Source: Alcanivorax sp. DSM 26293 (GTDB taxonomy: Bacteria; Pseudomonadota; Gammaproteobacteria; Pseudomonadales; Alcanivoracaceae). From it: a stretch of 64,000 bases of DNA. The stretch lies in NCBI RefSeq assembly GCF_900107995.1, contig NZ_FNUM01000008.1, forward strand, positions 1-64,000, in the 5' to 3' direction. The translations under genes and the position numbers were made by a program. The notes beneath the pieces were generated by a model. That model ran no database searches, had not been told where the DNA came from, and worked only from the letters and a program-made list of their open reading frames with translations. Positions 18,452 to 26,939 of the stretch are shown piece by piece (the stretch's first letter is position 1; every line of letters starts with the position of its first letter).

Positions 18452-18492
18452 TAGTTCATCTCAGTGCCAATGCACAGCACAAACCGAGATGG

Positions 18493-19320
18493 CTACAGAT
18501 CCCGCCCGCAGCCACTGTAGAGCGTTTCGTTGTGGGTCACCTTCACCTGATACTCGAAGCTCTCGCCACTCATCGTATCCTCGCAGGGCGTTTCGATGAT
18601 TTCCACTTTCAGCTGTGCGGTGTCAGTCTCGGCCAGGTAAATGGTTTCCGTGCCTTCGGTCTGGGCGCCCGGGTCGGGAGTGGTGACTTCGGTTTCACCG
18701 TAATCCCCGACAAACATCAATTTATCTTCCGGATAAATCGCCAGATGCCAGCCCGGCTCGTTTCCCACCGCCCAGAAAGTGGCCCCCGCTTCCCTGGCGC
18801 CTGCCATGCCGGTTTTTGGCGGCTCCGCAGCAACTTTCTGCAGCATGATGGTGGCATCCTCACCGCTGGCTCCTTCACCCAGCTCCACCGTGTGCCGTTC
18901 GGTGGTGGTCCATAACAATTGCCCTTCCGGGCCACGAATCTCTGCACGCAGCGCATAGGCCATGGGGTGCTCATGCACCACCGCATCTCTGGCATAGCGC
19001 AGGGTAAAAGGGACCGGGACCTGCCCCGGGTCATCGATGTGTTGTTCGGCAATCACGGTGGAGGGTGCGTCTGCCAGCGAGACATCTTCAAGCCTCACCG
19101 TGAGGGTGGCGCCTTCCGGCATGGCCATACGCTCGCGGTACATGATTTTGCCGCTGAGAACCTGCTGCTCGGTTTTTTCACTCTGTTGCGTCATGGCCGG
19201 TTGGTCGCTTTCGGATTCCGGTGTGTTCTGGTCACAGCCGGAGAGGCCCACCAGGGCAATTAGCCCGGCGCCACCAAGCAACACGGGAAGGAAGCGGAGA
19301 GTCGGTGTCAAAGATCGCAT
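18493..19320 (-). CDS. YbaY-type lipoprotein with COG3650-like C-terminal domain
   Basis: 275 residues. A lipoprotein signal peptide ends in LVGLSGCDQ, giving lipidated C29-type cysteine. After an acidic linker, residues ~52-165 form a YbaY-like domain (VLSGKIMYRERMAMPEGATL ... LRYARD), related to pilotin folds. A second domain starting FWAVGNEPGWHLAIY matches the COG3650 family of putative membrane/lipoproteins and ends with two cysteines (ETPCED, SGCGRDL). Probably an outer-membrane lipoprotein. Function unknown. Confidence 0.75.
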   Translation of the reverse strand: MRSLTPTLRFLPVLLGGAGLIALVGLSGCDQNTPESESDQPAMTQQSEKTEQQVLSGKIMYRERMAMPEGATLTVRLEDVSLADAPSTVIAEQHIDDPGQVPVPFTLRYARDAVVHEHPMAYALRAEIRGPEGQLLWTTTERHTVELGEGASGEDATIMLQKVAAEPPKTGMAGAREAGATFWAVGNEPGWHLAIYPEDKLMFVGDYGETEVTTPDPGAQTEGTETIYLAETDTAQLKVEIIETPCEDTMSGESFEYQVKVTHNETLYSGCGRDL

Positions 19321-19408
19321 AATGATTCCTTTTGGTCGTCAGCGTGTTCAGAGTCTCTGCACGTGCGGCGGTTCCCTGCCGAGGTAACACTATTAAATCA
19401 AGCCACAT

Positions 19409-19437
19409 AAAAAAGCAGCCTCGCGGGCTGCTTTTTT
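19409..19437. terminator. Bidirectional rho-independent terminator
   Basis: A 7-bp stem AGCAGCC/GGCTGCT with a 5-base loop, flanked by six A on the left and a run of T on the right. It lies downstream of ohrA and upstream of the lipoprotein promoter; on the minus strand the hairpin is followed by TTTTTT. Confidence 0.85.
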
Positions 19438-19458
19438 ACCTTTCTTCAAGGTTTTCAC

Positions 19459-19890
19459 CTATACGGTTACGACCAACTCCACATCAATATTGCCGCGGGT
19501 GGCATTGGAGTAAGGGCATACCTGATGGGCTTTTTCCACCAGCGTCTGTGCCTGCTCCTGATCCAGCCCGGGGAGATTCACATTCAGGGTGGCCTGAATG
19601 CCGAACCCGCCACCCAGCGGACCAATGCCCACCTGACCGGTAATGGCGGTTTCTTCCGGCAGGGACACCTTGGCCTTGCCGGCCACCAGTTTCAGGGCGC
19701 CCAGGAAACAGGCCGAGTAACCGGCGGCGAACAGTTGCTCCGGATTGGTTCCCTCGCCGCCCGGGCCGCCCAGGGCCTTGGGGGTGGTGAGTTTGACGGA
19801 CAGCTGGCCGTCATCGCTGGCGGCGCGGCCATCACGACCGCCGGTGGCTGTGGCTGTGGCTTCGTACAACACTTTTTCCAGACTCATCAT
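19459..19890 (-). CDS. ohrA: Organic hydroperoxide resistance protein
   Basis: 143 residues, normal for Ohr. A thiol peroxidase that reduces organic and fatty-acid hydroperoxides using lipoylated partners. The two reactive cysteines are visible: C61 in [10 protein letters not shown] and C125 in HQVCPYSNA. The [10 protein letters not shown] block is also typical. The gene lies downstream of its regulator ohrR in the same direction, with a 152-bp gap that holds a half-conserved copy of the ohrR operator. Confidence 0.95.
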   Translation of the reverse strand: MMSLEKVLYEATATATGGRDGRAASDDGQLSVKLTTPKALGGPGGEGTNPEQLFAAGYSACFLGALKLVAGKAKVSLPEETAITGQVGIGPLGGGFGIQATLNVNLPGLDQEQAQTLVEKAHQVCPYSNATRGNIDVELVVTV

Positions 19891-19945
19891 GCTCTCCTTT
19901 TATGTGCCTTCATGTGATTTGCTACGCCATTCAATACACACGATT

Positions 19946-19963
19946 TGATCGTGCACTATTTAG
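19946..19963. promoter_or_regulatory. Likely OhrR operator upstream of ohrA
   Basis: An imperfect palindrome, TTGATCGTGCACTATTTA. Its right half (GTGCACTATTTA) closely matches that of the perfect ohrR palindrome (GCGCGCTATTTA), differing at two positions. It lies 56 bases upstream of the ohrA start, a reasonable place for repression. Confidence 0.6.
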
Positions 19964-20042
19964 TGGAGCGAAAACGTGCAATTCTGCTTCCTGGCCGGGC
20001 CCCGGTAACGGCACCGGGCAACCCAACCCATTCGCTACGGAA

Positions 20043-20498
20043 TCAATCTTCCGCGGCCAGCCGTGAACGCAGCGCATGTAACTCATCACGCAGCTGGACC
20101 AGTTCTTCCGGACGGCACTGGCTGGCGCACAATACCGCTTCGGGCACTTTCTCCGCCTGGTCGCGCAAGGCCTTGCCGGACTGGGTGAGCGTCACCTCCA
20201 CATGGCGTTCGTCCGGCCGACTACGCTGGCGCAGCACCAGTCCCAAGCCTTCCAGTCGCTTGAGCAAGGGAGTGAGCGTCGCCGAATCGAGAAACAGGCG
20301 TTCGCCGATTTCCGATACGGACAGCCTGTCCTGCTCCCACAGCACCATCATCACCAGATACTGCGGATAGGTGAGTCCCAGCTCCTTCAACAGCTTGCGG
20401 TACACCTTGCTCATGGCAAGCTGCGCGGAATACAGGGCAAAACAGACCTGCAGGTCCAGCTTCAGCCAGGAGGTATTGTCAGGAGCGTCATCGTTCAT
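20043..20498 (-). CDS. ohrR: Organic peroxide-sensing MarR-family repressor
   Basis: 151 residues. A MarR winged-helix regulator with the OhrR sensor cysteine near the N-terminus ([11 protein letters not shown]19). The HTH is around [25 protein letters not shown] and the wing contains the [13 protein letters not shown] stretch. Peroxide oxidation of C19 releases it from DNA. Additional cysteines near 124 and 128 (LCASQC) suggest the two-cysteine subtype. Adjacent to ohrA; a palindrome overlaps its own promoter, indicating autoregulation. Confidence 0.92.
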   Translation of the reverse strand: MNDDAPDNTSWLKLDLQVCFALYSAQLAMSKVYRKLLKELGLTYPQYLVMMVLWEQDRLSVSEIGERLFLDSATLTPLLKRLEGLGLVLRQRSRPDERHVEVTLTQSGKALRDQAEKVPEAVLCASQCRPEELVQLRDELHALRSRLAAED

Positions 20499-20507
20499 GG
20501 GCCCACT

Positions 20508-20527
20508 TTAAATAGCGCGCTATTTAA
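20508..20527. promoter_or_regulatory. Perfect 20-bp palindrome, probable OhrR operator
   Basis: TTAAATAGCG followed by its exact reverse complement, ten bases upstream of the ohrR start codon. The related half site occurs upstream of ohrA. The position predicts autorepression of ohrR by blocking promoter or ribosome access. Confidence 0.75.
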
Positions 20528-20542
20528 TAGCAAGCACCTTTT

Positions 20543-20568
20543 ATTGGAGCCTTGCTCGCAAGGCGAAT
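20543..20568. repeat. REP-like palindrome
   Basis: ATTGGAGCCTTGCTCGCAAG followed by GCGAAT; hairpin-forming copy of the GGAGC...GCGAA class, directly next to the gcdH terminator. Confidence 0.55.
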
Positions 20569-20576
20569 GGCGGGAC

Positions 20577-20600
20577 GAAAAGCCCCGGCTTGCCGGGGCT
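20577..20600 (-). terminator. Rho-independent terminator after gcdH
   Basis: Stem AGCCCCGG/CCGGGGCT with a 4-base loop; on the minus strand it is followed by TTTTCG. It lies 24 bases beyond the gcdH stop. Confidence 0.8.
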
Positions 20601-20623
20601 TCAGAGTCTTCAGCGTCGCGCTA

Positions 20624-21790
20624 TCAACCGAAGGCCGGAATCCCGGTCTGGGCACGGCCCAGAATCAGGGCATGCACATCATGGGTGCCCTCGTAGGTGT
20701 TCACCGCCTCCAGGTTCATCACATGACGGATCACATGGTATTCATCACTGATCCCGTTGCCGCCGTGCATGTCGCGGGCCTGACGGGCGATGTCGATGGC
20801 CTTGCCGCAGTTGTTGCGTTTCATCAGCGAGACCATTTCCGGCGCCCAGTGGCCGCTATCCATCAACCGGCCCAGCTGCAAAGCGCCCTGCAGGCCCAGG
20901 GTGATTTCCGTCTGCATGTCCGCCAGCTTTTTCTGGATCAGCTGGGTAGCGGCCAGGGGCCGACCGAACTGCTTGCGGTCCAGGGTGTATTGCCGGGCCG
21001 CCTGCCAGCAGAATTCCGCCGCGCCCATGGCGCCCCAGCTGATCCCGTAGCGGGCCTTGTTCAGGCAGCTGAACGGCCCTTTCAGTCCTTCCACGTCCAG
21101 GCGGTTTTCGTCCGGCACAAAACAGTCGTCCAGCATGATCTGCCCGGTGATGGAAGCGCGCAGGGAGAACTTGCCTTCTATTTTCGGTGTGGTGAAACCG
21201 TCAAAGCTGCGCTCCACCACAAAGCCGGTGATCTTGCCATCCAGGTTGGCCCACACCACCGCCACATCGGCAATGGGAGAATTGGTAATCCAAGTCTTGG
21301 CACCGTTGAGCAGGTAGCCGCCGTCCACCTTCTTGGCGCGGGTGCTCATGGAGCCCGGGTCGGAACCGTGATCCGGCTCGGTAAGCCCGAAGCAGCCCAC
21401 CCACTCGCCGGTAGCCAGTTTCGGCAAGTATTTCTCGCGCACCGCTTCACTGCCAAAGGCATGAATGGGAAACATCACCAGCGACGACTGCACGCTCATG
21501 GCCGAGCGATAACCCGAATCCACCCGCTCCACTTCCCGGGCCACCAGGCCGTAGCTCACATGGTTCACCCCGGCGCCGCCATACTGCTCGGGAATGGTGG
21601 GACCGAGAAAACCGAGCTCCCCCATTTCCGTCATGATTTCCCGATGGAACACCTCGTGCCGGTTCGCTTCCAGCACCCGGGTCATCAGTTTGCTCTGACA
21701 GTAATCATGGGCCGCATCACGGATCATGCGCTCGTCTTCGGTGAGCTGGGTTTCCAGCAACAACGGATCTTTCCAGTCGAATCTCTGCAT
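20624..21790 (-). CDS. gcdH: Glutaryl-CoA dehydrogenase
   Basis: 388 residues from the ATG at 21790 ([12 protein letters not shown]), which has a GGGAAAAGA Shine-Dalgarno; a TTG four codons upstream is less likely. Acyl-CoA dehydrogenase fold with [15 protein letters not shown] in the middle domain, [19 protein letters not shown], and the catalytic glutamate in [17 protein letters not shown]. The FDWKDP opening and THDVHAL ending are typical of glutaryl-CoA dehydrogenase, which oxidises and decarboxylates glutaryl-CoA to crotonyl-CoA using FAD. This fits with the adjacent thiolase and the dicarboxylate-type block at 38-50 kb. Confidence 0.92.
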   Translation of the reverse strand: MQRFDWKDPLLLETQLTEDERMIRDAAHDYCQSKLMTRVLEANRHEVFHREIMTEMGELGFLGPTIPEQYGGAGVNHVSYGLVAREVERVDSGYRSAMSVQSSLVMFPIHAFGSEAVREKYLPKLATGEWVGCFGLTEPDHGSDPGSMSTRAKKVDGGYLLNGAKTWITNSPIADVAVVWANLDGKITGFVVERSFDGFTTPKIEGKFSLRASITGQIMLDDCFVPDENRLDVEGLKGPFSCLNKARYGISWGAMGAAEFCWQAARQYTLDRKQFGRPLAATQLIQKKLADMQTEITLGLQGALQLGRLMDSGHWAPEMVSLMKRNNCGKAIDIARQARDMHGGNGISDEYHVIRHVMNLEAVNTYEGTHDVHALILGRAQTGIPAFG

Positions 21791-21813
21791 GTCTTTTCCC
21801 AAATTCTTTCGCT

Positions 21814-21841
21814 GTTAACTATTCACTATTAACTGTTCACT
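21814..21841. repeat. Four-unit 7-bp tandem array (NTTNACT class)
   Basis: GTTAACT, ATTCACT, ATTAACT, GTTCACT. It lies between gcdH and the upstream thiolase gene and contains the thiolase stop codon. The class is identical to the array at 1989-2016. Confidence 0.75.
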
Positions 21842-23039
21842 GCCTTTCAATCACCATGGCCACACCCTGACCAATGCCAATACACAGGCTGACCAGCGCA
21901 TAGCGGCCTCCACTGGCCTCCAGCTGGCGCATGGCGGTGAGGGCCAGGCGCGCACCGGATGCCCCCAGTGGGTGCCCCACGGCAATGGCCCCACCGTTGG
22001 GGTTGAGGCGTTCATCATCGCCAGCTAAACCCAGCTGTTTGCAACAGCCCAGTACCTGGGTGGCGAACGCCTCGTTGATCTCGATTACATCCATCTGCGC
22101 CAGGGTGAGACCGGCCCGGGCCAGAGCCTTGCGGCAGGCCTCCACCGGGCCCAGACCCATGACCCGTGGGGCCACACCAGCCACCGCACCCGCCAGAATC
22201 CGGGCACGCGGGGCAATGCCCGCCGCGTCACCAGCAGCACGGGAACCGATAATCAGCGCCGCCGCGCCGTCATTCACGCCGGAGGCATTCCCTGCGGTGA
22301 TGATGCCACCCTCAACGATAGCAGGCAGTTTTGCCAACTTTTCAGCGGTGGTGCCGGCGCGGGGATGCTCATCCTCTGTCACCGTCAGCGGCTCTTTCTT
22401 GCGGCCCTGGGGAACGGTCACCGGCAGAATCTCTTCCCGGTAGAAACCCTGTTCCCGGGCCACCTGGTAGCGTTGCTGGGAACGAGCGGCAAAAGCATCC
22501 GATGCCTCACGGCTGATGCCCAGGTCGTCGGCCACGTTCTGGGCGGTTTCCGGCATGGTGTCGGCACCGAACTGGCTGAGGATGGCCGGGTTGGGGAAGC
22601 GGGCGCCGATGGTGCTGTCGAAGATGGTCATATCGCGGCTGAAGGCTTTCTCGGCCTTGGCCATCACGAACGGCGCCCGGCTCATGGACTCGGTGCCGCC
22701 GGAGACAATCAGCTCGCCCTCGGCCACCGTCACCATGCGCGCCGCATCCAGCGTCGCCGCCAGGCCACTGCCACACAGGCGGTTAACGGTAATCCCGGCC
22801 ACGGATTCCGGCAGCCCCGCCAACAGGCCGGCGTGACGCGCCACGTTGCGGGCATCTTCACCGGCCTGATTGGTATTGCCGATCACCACGTCTTCATAGC
22901 GGGACAGCTCGAACCCGTTGCGCTGTACCAGCTCACGGATCACCCCGGCCAACAGGTCATCCGGACGCACCGGCGCCAGGGCGCCACCATGGCGACCAAA
23001 AGGGGTTCGCAGACCATCGTAGATATAGGCATCCAGCAT
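21837..23039 (-). CDS. Acetyl-CoA acyltransferase (3-oxoadipyl-CoA thiolase type)
   Basis: 400 residues from MLDAYIYDGLRTPFGRHGG at 23039; the longer frame from 23081 is a repeat-derived extension. Thiolase signatures are complete: nucleophile cysteine in VNRLCGSGL (about 90), NGGAIAVGHPLGASGAR with the histidine, and the second cysteine in SLCIGIGQG. The opening IYDGLRTPFGRHGG is typical of PcaF/PaaJ-type 3-oxoadipyl-CoA thiolases, so dicarboxylic acyl substrates are plausible, but ordinary 3-ketoacyl-CoA thiolase activity is also possible. Upstream partner of gcdH in the same direction. Confidence 0.88.
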   Translation of the reverse strand: MLDAYIYDGLRTPFGRHGGALAPVRPDDLLAGVIRELVQRNGFELSRYEDVVIGNTNQAGEDARNVARHAGLLAGLPESVAGITVNRLCGSGLAATLDAARMVTVAEGELIVSGGTESMSRAPFVMAKAEKAFSRDMTIFDSTIGARFPNPAILSQFGADTMPETAQNVADDLGISREASDAFAARSQQRYQVAREQGFYREEILPVTVPQGRKKEPLTVTEDEHPRAGTTAEKLAKLPAIVEGGIITAGNASGVNDGAAALIIGSRAAGDAAGIAPRARILAGAVAGVAPRVMGLGPVEACRKALARAGLTLAQMDVIEINEAFATQVLGCCKQLGLAGDDERLNPNGGAIAVGHPLGASGARLALTAMRQLEASGGRYALVSLCIGIGQGVAMVIERQ

Positions 23040-23060
23040 TTGCACTCTCCCGTTCAGGGA

Positions 23061-23229
23061 GTTGAAGAGTTTAAAGTTCAAAGTTGAAACGCGACTGAGT
23101 CAGGCGCCACCCGTTACACTCATTCCCCGCGCTGACGGGCTTGAGAGCCAGCATTGGGGCGCGGCGATACTACTATCGAATGGCAGACTCCCATCCCGCG
23201 TTTCAACTTTAAACTTTGAACTTTCAACC
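23061..23229. repeat. Inverted pair of 4x7-bp arrays (AGTTNAA class)
   Basis: Left array 23061-23088: GTTGAAG, AGTTTAA, AGTTCAA, AGTTGAA. Right array 23202-23229 in reverse: TTCAACT, TTAAACT, TTGAACT, TTCAACC. About 113 bases lie between them, with a GATACTACTATC near-palindrome. The unit fills the divergent space between the thiolase and an acyl-CoA dehydrogenase. Confidence 0.78.
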
Positions 23230-23360
23230 GCCTTTGTCCGCTATGCGGAATGTTGTTTTGAAAACTTGACGGGCAGAATAGGCCGTGACAGAGTGCGATG
23301 CAAGTGATTCGCCTCGCGGTCACGCCCCCAAAAGACCCAATGTTACCGCCGGACCCGACC

Positions 23361-24518
23361 ATGATTCGTGATGCCGAAATCCTCAGCCAGTTGACCGATA
23401 CCATTGCCCGCTTTGTCCGTGAACGACTGGTGCCTGCTGAACAGCACGTGGCTGAGACGGACACCATTCCCGATGACATTGTCGCCGACATGAAGGCCAT
23501 GGGGCTATTCGGTCTGTCGATCCCCGAGCAATACGGCGGCCTGGGGTTGACCATGGAAGAGGAAGTGCTGGTGGCCTTTGAACTCGGCCGCACCTCTCCG
23601 GCTTTCCGCTCCCTGATGGGCACCAATAATGGCATCGGCGCCCAAGGCATCCTCATTGATGGTACCGAAGAACAGAAACAGAAATACGTCCCGGCGCTGG
23701 CCACGGGCGAAGTGATTGGCGCCTTCTGCCTGACCGAACCGGATGTGGGCTCTGATTCCGGTGCGGTGAAAACCCGCGCCCAGCGGGAGGGCGACCACTA
23801 CATTCTCAATGGCACCAAACGCTACATCACCAATGGTCCCCATGCGGGCCTGTTTACCGTGATGGCCCGCACCGACCCAGAGATCCAGGGTGGCGGTGGC
23901 GTTACCGCCTTTATCGTGGAAGGCGATACCCCCGGCATTTCCCGCGGCAAGGCCGATGTAAAAATGGGCCAGAAAGGCGCGCACACCTGCGACATCATTT
24001 TCGACAATTGCCGGGTGCCCGCCGAGAACATCATCGGTGGCAAGGAAGGCGTGGGTTTCAAGACCGCCATGAAAGTGCTGGACCGGGGCCGCCTGCATAT
24101 CTCTGCGATCTGTGTAGGGGTGGCCACGCGACTGATTGAAGACGCAGTGAATTTTGCCGCCGAGCGCAAACAGTTCGGCAAGCCCATCATCGAACACCAG
24201 TTGATTCAGGCCATGCTGGCGGATTCCCGGGCGGAAATGTTTGCCGGCCGCTCCATGGTGCTGGAAGCCGCCCGCAGCAAGGACCGGGGTGAAAAGGTCA
24301 GTCTGGATGCGTCCTGCTGCAAGCTGTTCTGCTCTGAAATGGTAGGCCGCGTGGCGGACCGTGCCGTGCAGATTCACGGCGGTGCCGGCTATATGGCGGA
24401 CTATGCGGTGGAACGCTTCTACCGCGACGTGCGCCTGTTCCGGATCTACGAAGGTACCACCCAGATCCAGCAGATCGTCATTGCCCGGGAGCTGGCGCGG
24501 CAGGCAGGGAATAGTTGA
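23361..24518 (+). CDS. Acyl-CoA dehydrogenase
   Basis: 385 residues from MIRDAEILSQLTDTI at 23361, the opening found in relatives; ATGs at 23340 and 23298 are alternatives. FAD-dependent dehydrogenase fold: helical N-domain, CLTEPDVGSDSGAVKT in the beta domain, ERKQFGKPIIEHQ, VQIHGGAGYMADYAVERFYRDVR, and the catalytic glutamate in RIYEGTTQIQQIV. It introduces the alpha,beta double bond into an acyl-CoA. Chain-length preference cannot be read. The gene ends inside a heptamer repeat array. Confidence 0.88.
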   Translation: MIRDAEILSQLTDTIARFVRERLVPAEQHVAETDTIPDDIVADMKAMGLFGLSIPEQYGGLGLTMEEEVLVAFELGRTSPAFRSLMGTNNGIGAQGILIDGTEEQKQKYVPALATGEVIGAFCLTEPDVGSDSGAVKTRAQREGDHYILNGTKRYITNGPHAGLFTVMARTDPEIQGGGGVTAFIVEGDTPGISRGKADVKMGQKGAHTCDIIFDNCRVPAENIIGGKEGVGFKTAMKVLDRGRLHISAICVGVATRLIEDAVNFAAERKQFGKPIIEHQLIQAMLADSRAEMFAGRSMVLEAARSKDRGEKVSLDASCCKLFCSEMVGRVADRAVQIHGGAGYMADYAVERFYRDVRLFRIYEGTTQIQQIVIARELARQAGNS

Positions 24519-24820
24519 AAGTTTAAAGTGGAAAGTTCAAAAGCGCGTTCCAGGCCAAAGGTAATTGATGGAATCAGTGCCCGCGGTCAAATGCTCTATT
24601 CGCTATGCAAGCATAGCTTATTTGCTGCGCTCACCCTTCGGGCCGCCCTGCGGGCGTTACTCCGCTATGCTCCGTTCCCACAAAAAGACCTATCGTTCTT
24701 TGGGGCCCTGTGGGAAACGATGCTCGCATCGCGAATAAGACCTACCGGCGCGGGTCCGGCTTTGTTCGATTGGCAGCAACAGCGATTCACGTTTCAACTT
24801 TGAACTTTCAACTCGCAACT
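24513..24820. repeat. Composite repeat: outer 4x7-bp inverted pair, inner REP-like pair
   Basis: Outer left array 24513-24540 (AGTTGAA, AGTTTAA, AGTGGAA, AGTTCAA), which contains the stop of the acyl-CoA dehydrogenase; outer right array 24793-24820 (TTCAACT, TTGAACT, TTCAACT, CGCAACT). Inner arms at 24598-24617 (ATTCGCTATGCAAGCATAGC) and 24720-24736 in reverse. A 22-base stretch starting GCTGCGCTCACCCTTCGGGC (24624) recurs with one change at 43274. No gene lies in this 307-bp interval. Confidence 0.75.
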
Positions 24821-24825
24821 CACCC

Positions 24826-26220
24826 ATGTCCCTGACCCGCCTACTCCATTACACCCTCCCCCTGTGCATGCTGGGCACCCTGCTGTTTCTGGTGTTCGAC
24901 CTGCAAGCCGGGGGCTGGCTGGCGCGCATCGCACTGCTGCTTTATCTACTGGTGCAATGGCCCCGCCAGACCCGGATGGCAAAGGGGATTCTGCTGGGGG
25001 TGATCGCCATGGCCGCTGTGGTTGTCTGGCGTGACGCCCAGCCCGTTCCCATTCTGTTAGGGGCGCTGGATCGGCTCTGTTTCTTTGCCACCTTTGTGTC
25101 GTCCCTGGGGCTGCTGCGAGTCTCCGCCATGCGCTCGCGGCTGGTGCGCGAGGCCGGCACTACCCTGATCCGCCAGAAACCGGCCCTGCGTTATCCCACC
25201 CTGTCACTGGGCACCGCCCTGTTCGGGGTGATCATCAATATCGGCGTGCTAAATCTGTTCGGCGCCATGGCACTGCGCAGCAATACCCTGAAAGCCGCCG
25301 GCGGCCATGAGGAGATTCAGACGGCGCGGGAGCGACGCATGATGCTGTCGATTCTGCGCGGGTTTGCCCTGGCACCACTGGTCTCGCCTCTGGGTATCAC
25401 CATGGCAGTGATCCTGGCCAATATGCCGAGTCTCACCTGGGCCACACTGGCGCCGGTGGCACTGCCCACCGCCGGCCTGTTCTTCCTGCTGGGATGGTGG
25501 CTGGACTGGCAATTACGCCCCGGCCATCTGGCCAGCCGGGTACCACACACCGCGCCACCCTCCCTGAAACCACTGTGGCAATTCACCCTGCTGGCGCTGG
25601 GGATCACCCTGAGCGTTTTCGCCTTGTCGGTGACAGCGGACCTGCGTTTGCCCGTGGCCGTGCTGGTAGCCTGCCCGCTGTCAGCAATACTGTGGATGGC
25701 CCTGCAACGGCGGCGGCTGGGCGGCGGCACCGGCTTGCCCCGGGCCCTGACGTTACTGGGGAGACACTCACGGCTGATCTTTGGCGCCAATCGCGGAGAA
25801 ATTGCCGTGCTGGGCGGCTCCGCCTGCCTGGGCGCCCTACTGACGCCTCTGATTGACCAACACCAGTTACACGAGCTGCTGCAAGCCACCCACCTTCAGG
25901 GCGCCGCCATGGCCGTGGCTGCCATGTTGCTGGTGGTGGCGCTGGCACAGGTAGGGCTCAACCCGATCGTTTCAGTCACCTTACTGGCATCCTTGCTGGG
26001 TGATGGGGTCGGCGCCGACCCACGCCTGCTGGCCGTAGGTCTGATGTGCGCCTGGAGCCTGTCGATGATTTCCTCGCCGTTCACTGCCTCCATGCTCGTG
26101 CTCAGCCAATTGATTGGCCGCTCGCCCTACCGGATCGCCTGGCGCTGGAACGGATTGTTCTTTGTGCTGGTGGTGCCAATGCTGGCGTTATGGATGATGC
26201 TGGTTGCGGCAATATTGTAG
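24826..26220 (+). CDS. Polytopic membrane protein of unknown function
   Basis: 464 residues with about twelve hydrophobic segments and short polar loops. No signature of a named transporter family is certain; the paired half-structure, with SPLGITMAVILANMPSL in the first half and SSPFTASMLVLSQLIG near the end, recalls ion-transporter superfamily members in which two similar hairpins line the path. It starts six bases after a heptamer array and is followed by a convergent LuxR-type gene. Substrate unknown. Confidence 0.6.
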   Translation: MSLTRLLHYTLPLCMLGTLLFLVFDLQAGGWLARIALLLYLLVQWPRQTRMAKGILLGVIAMAAVVVWRDAQPVPILLGALDRLCFFATFVSSLGLLRVSAMRSRLVREAGTTLIRQKPALRYPTLSLGTALFGVIINIGVLNLFGAMALRSNTLKAAGGHEEIQTARERRMMLSILRGFALAPLVSPLGITMAVILANMPSLTWATLAPVALPTAGLFFLLGWWLDWQLRPGHLASRVPHTAPPSLKPLWQFTLLALGITLSVFALSVTADLRLPVAVLVACPLSAILWMALQRRRLGGGTGLPRALTLLGRHSRLIFGANRGEIAVLGGSACLGALLTPLIDQHQLHELLQATHLQGAAMAVAAMLLVVALAQVGLNPIVSVTLLASLLGDGVGADPRLLAVGLMCAWSLSMISSPFTASMLVLSQLIGRSPYRIAWRWNGLFFVLVVPMLALWMMLVAAIL

Positions 26221-26223
26221 GTA

Positions 26224-26934
26224 TCACCCCTTGATAAACCCGTTTCGAATTGCCACGCGTATGGCCTCAGCGGTTGTCGCCACCCCCAGGCGTTGCCGCG
26301 CCTTGCGCAAGTGATTCTCAACGGTTCGGTTGGACAAACCCAGGGTTGCCGCAATATCCGCCTGGCGCCAGCCTGCCGCTGTCCATGCCAATATCTCGCT
26401 TTCCCGGCCGGATAAAACTCTGGGTGTCTCCCGGTCCGGCATTTCGATAAGCCGGCGAGCGGCAAGAAAAGCCGAGGTAGCCATCAGCCCTGCCGATAGC
26501 CGGGCCGCCGGTGACGCATCGATTTTTTCGCCGCCCAGGCTCATCGCCCCCTCCAGTCCGAGTGGTCCGAATATCGGAACCTGCAGTCCATGGATGCCAG
26601 GCCCCTGTGGCTTGCGAACAATGCGATAATGCTCGCCTTCCTGATCCAGTGTCTTGGTCCAGAAAAATGCCTCGCCGATATCCAGAATATGTCGGGTTAC
26701 CGGGCAACGCCTGACGTAGGTTTTCGCATCCACCGCTTTTCCGTCTCCGAACCAGTCCCCTTCTACCCAGTAAATGCGGTCGACCAGTTCGTCCAGTGAC
26801 GCGGATGCCGAAAACAGGACGAAGCGATCGTAACCAAAGCCGCTGGCGTAGCGACGAACCGCATCCTGGATACTTGTCAGGCTCTCGCTTCTTTCCAGCA
26901 AGAGAGCCACGCGCACGGCGTCATCGGTTGGCAC
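26224..26934 (-). CDS. LuxR-type regulator with autoinducer-binding-like domain (LuxR solo)
   Basis: 236 residues. Residues ~5-160 resemble an autoinducer-binding domain: aromatic residues in the RIYWVEGDWFGDGKAVDA segment and the later AFFWTK are in places typical of the acyl-homoserine-lactone pocket. Residues ~172-232 form a LuxR helix-turn-helix (LSGRESEILAWTAAGWRQAD, then LGLSNRTVENHLRKARQRLG). No luxI synthase lies in the window, so it is a solo receptor here. It is preceded five bases away by hchA in the same direction and may be co-transcribed with it. Ligand unknown. Confidence 0.75.
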   Translation of the reverse strand: MPTDDAVRVALLLERSESLTSIQDAVRRYASGFGYDRFVLFSASASLDELVDRIYWVEGDWFGDGKAVDAKTYVRRCPVTRHILDIGEAFFWTKTLDQEGEHYRIVRKPQGPGIHGLQVPIFGPLGLEGAMSLGGEKIDASPAARLSAGLMATSAFLAARRLIEMPDRETPRVLSGRESEILAWTAAGWRQADIAATLGLSNRTVENHLRKARQRLGVATTAEAIRVAIRNGFIKG

Positions 26935-26939
26935 AGGGG

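Noticed and set aside
20552-21832. Open frame of 426 codons on the plus strand
   Set aside because: Antisense shadow of gcdH, which has complete catalytic motifs.
24528-24803. Possible 91-codon gene on the plus strand
   Set aside because: It consists almost wholly of repeat units; translation is an accident of the palindromes.
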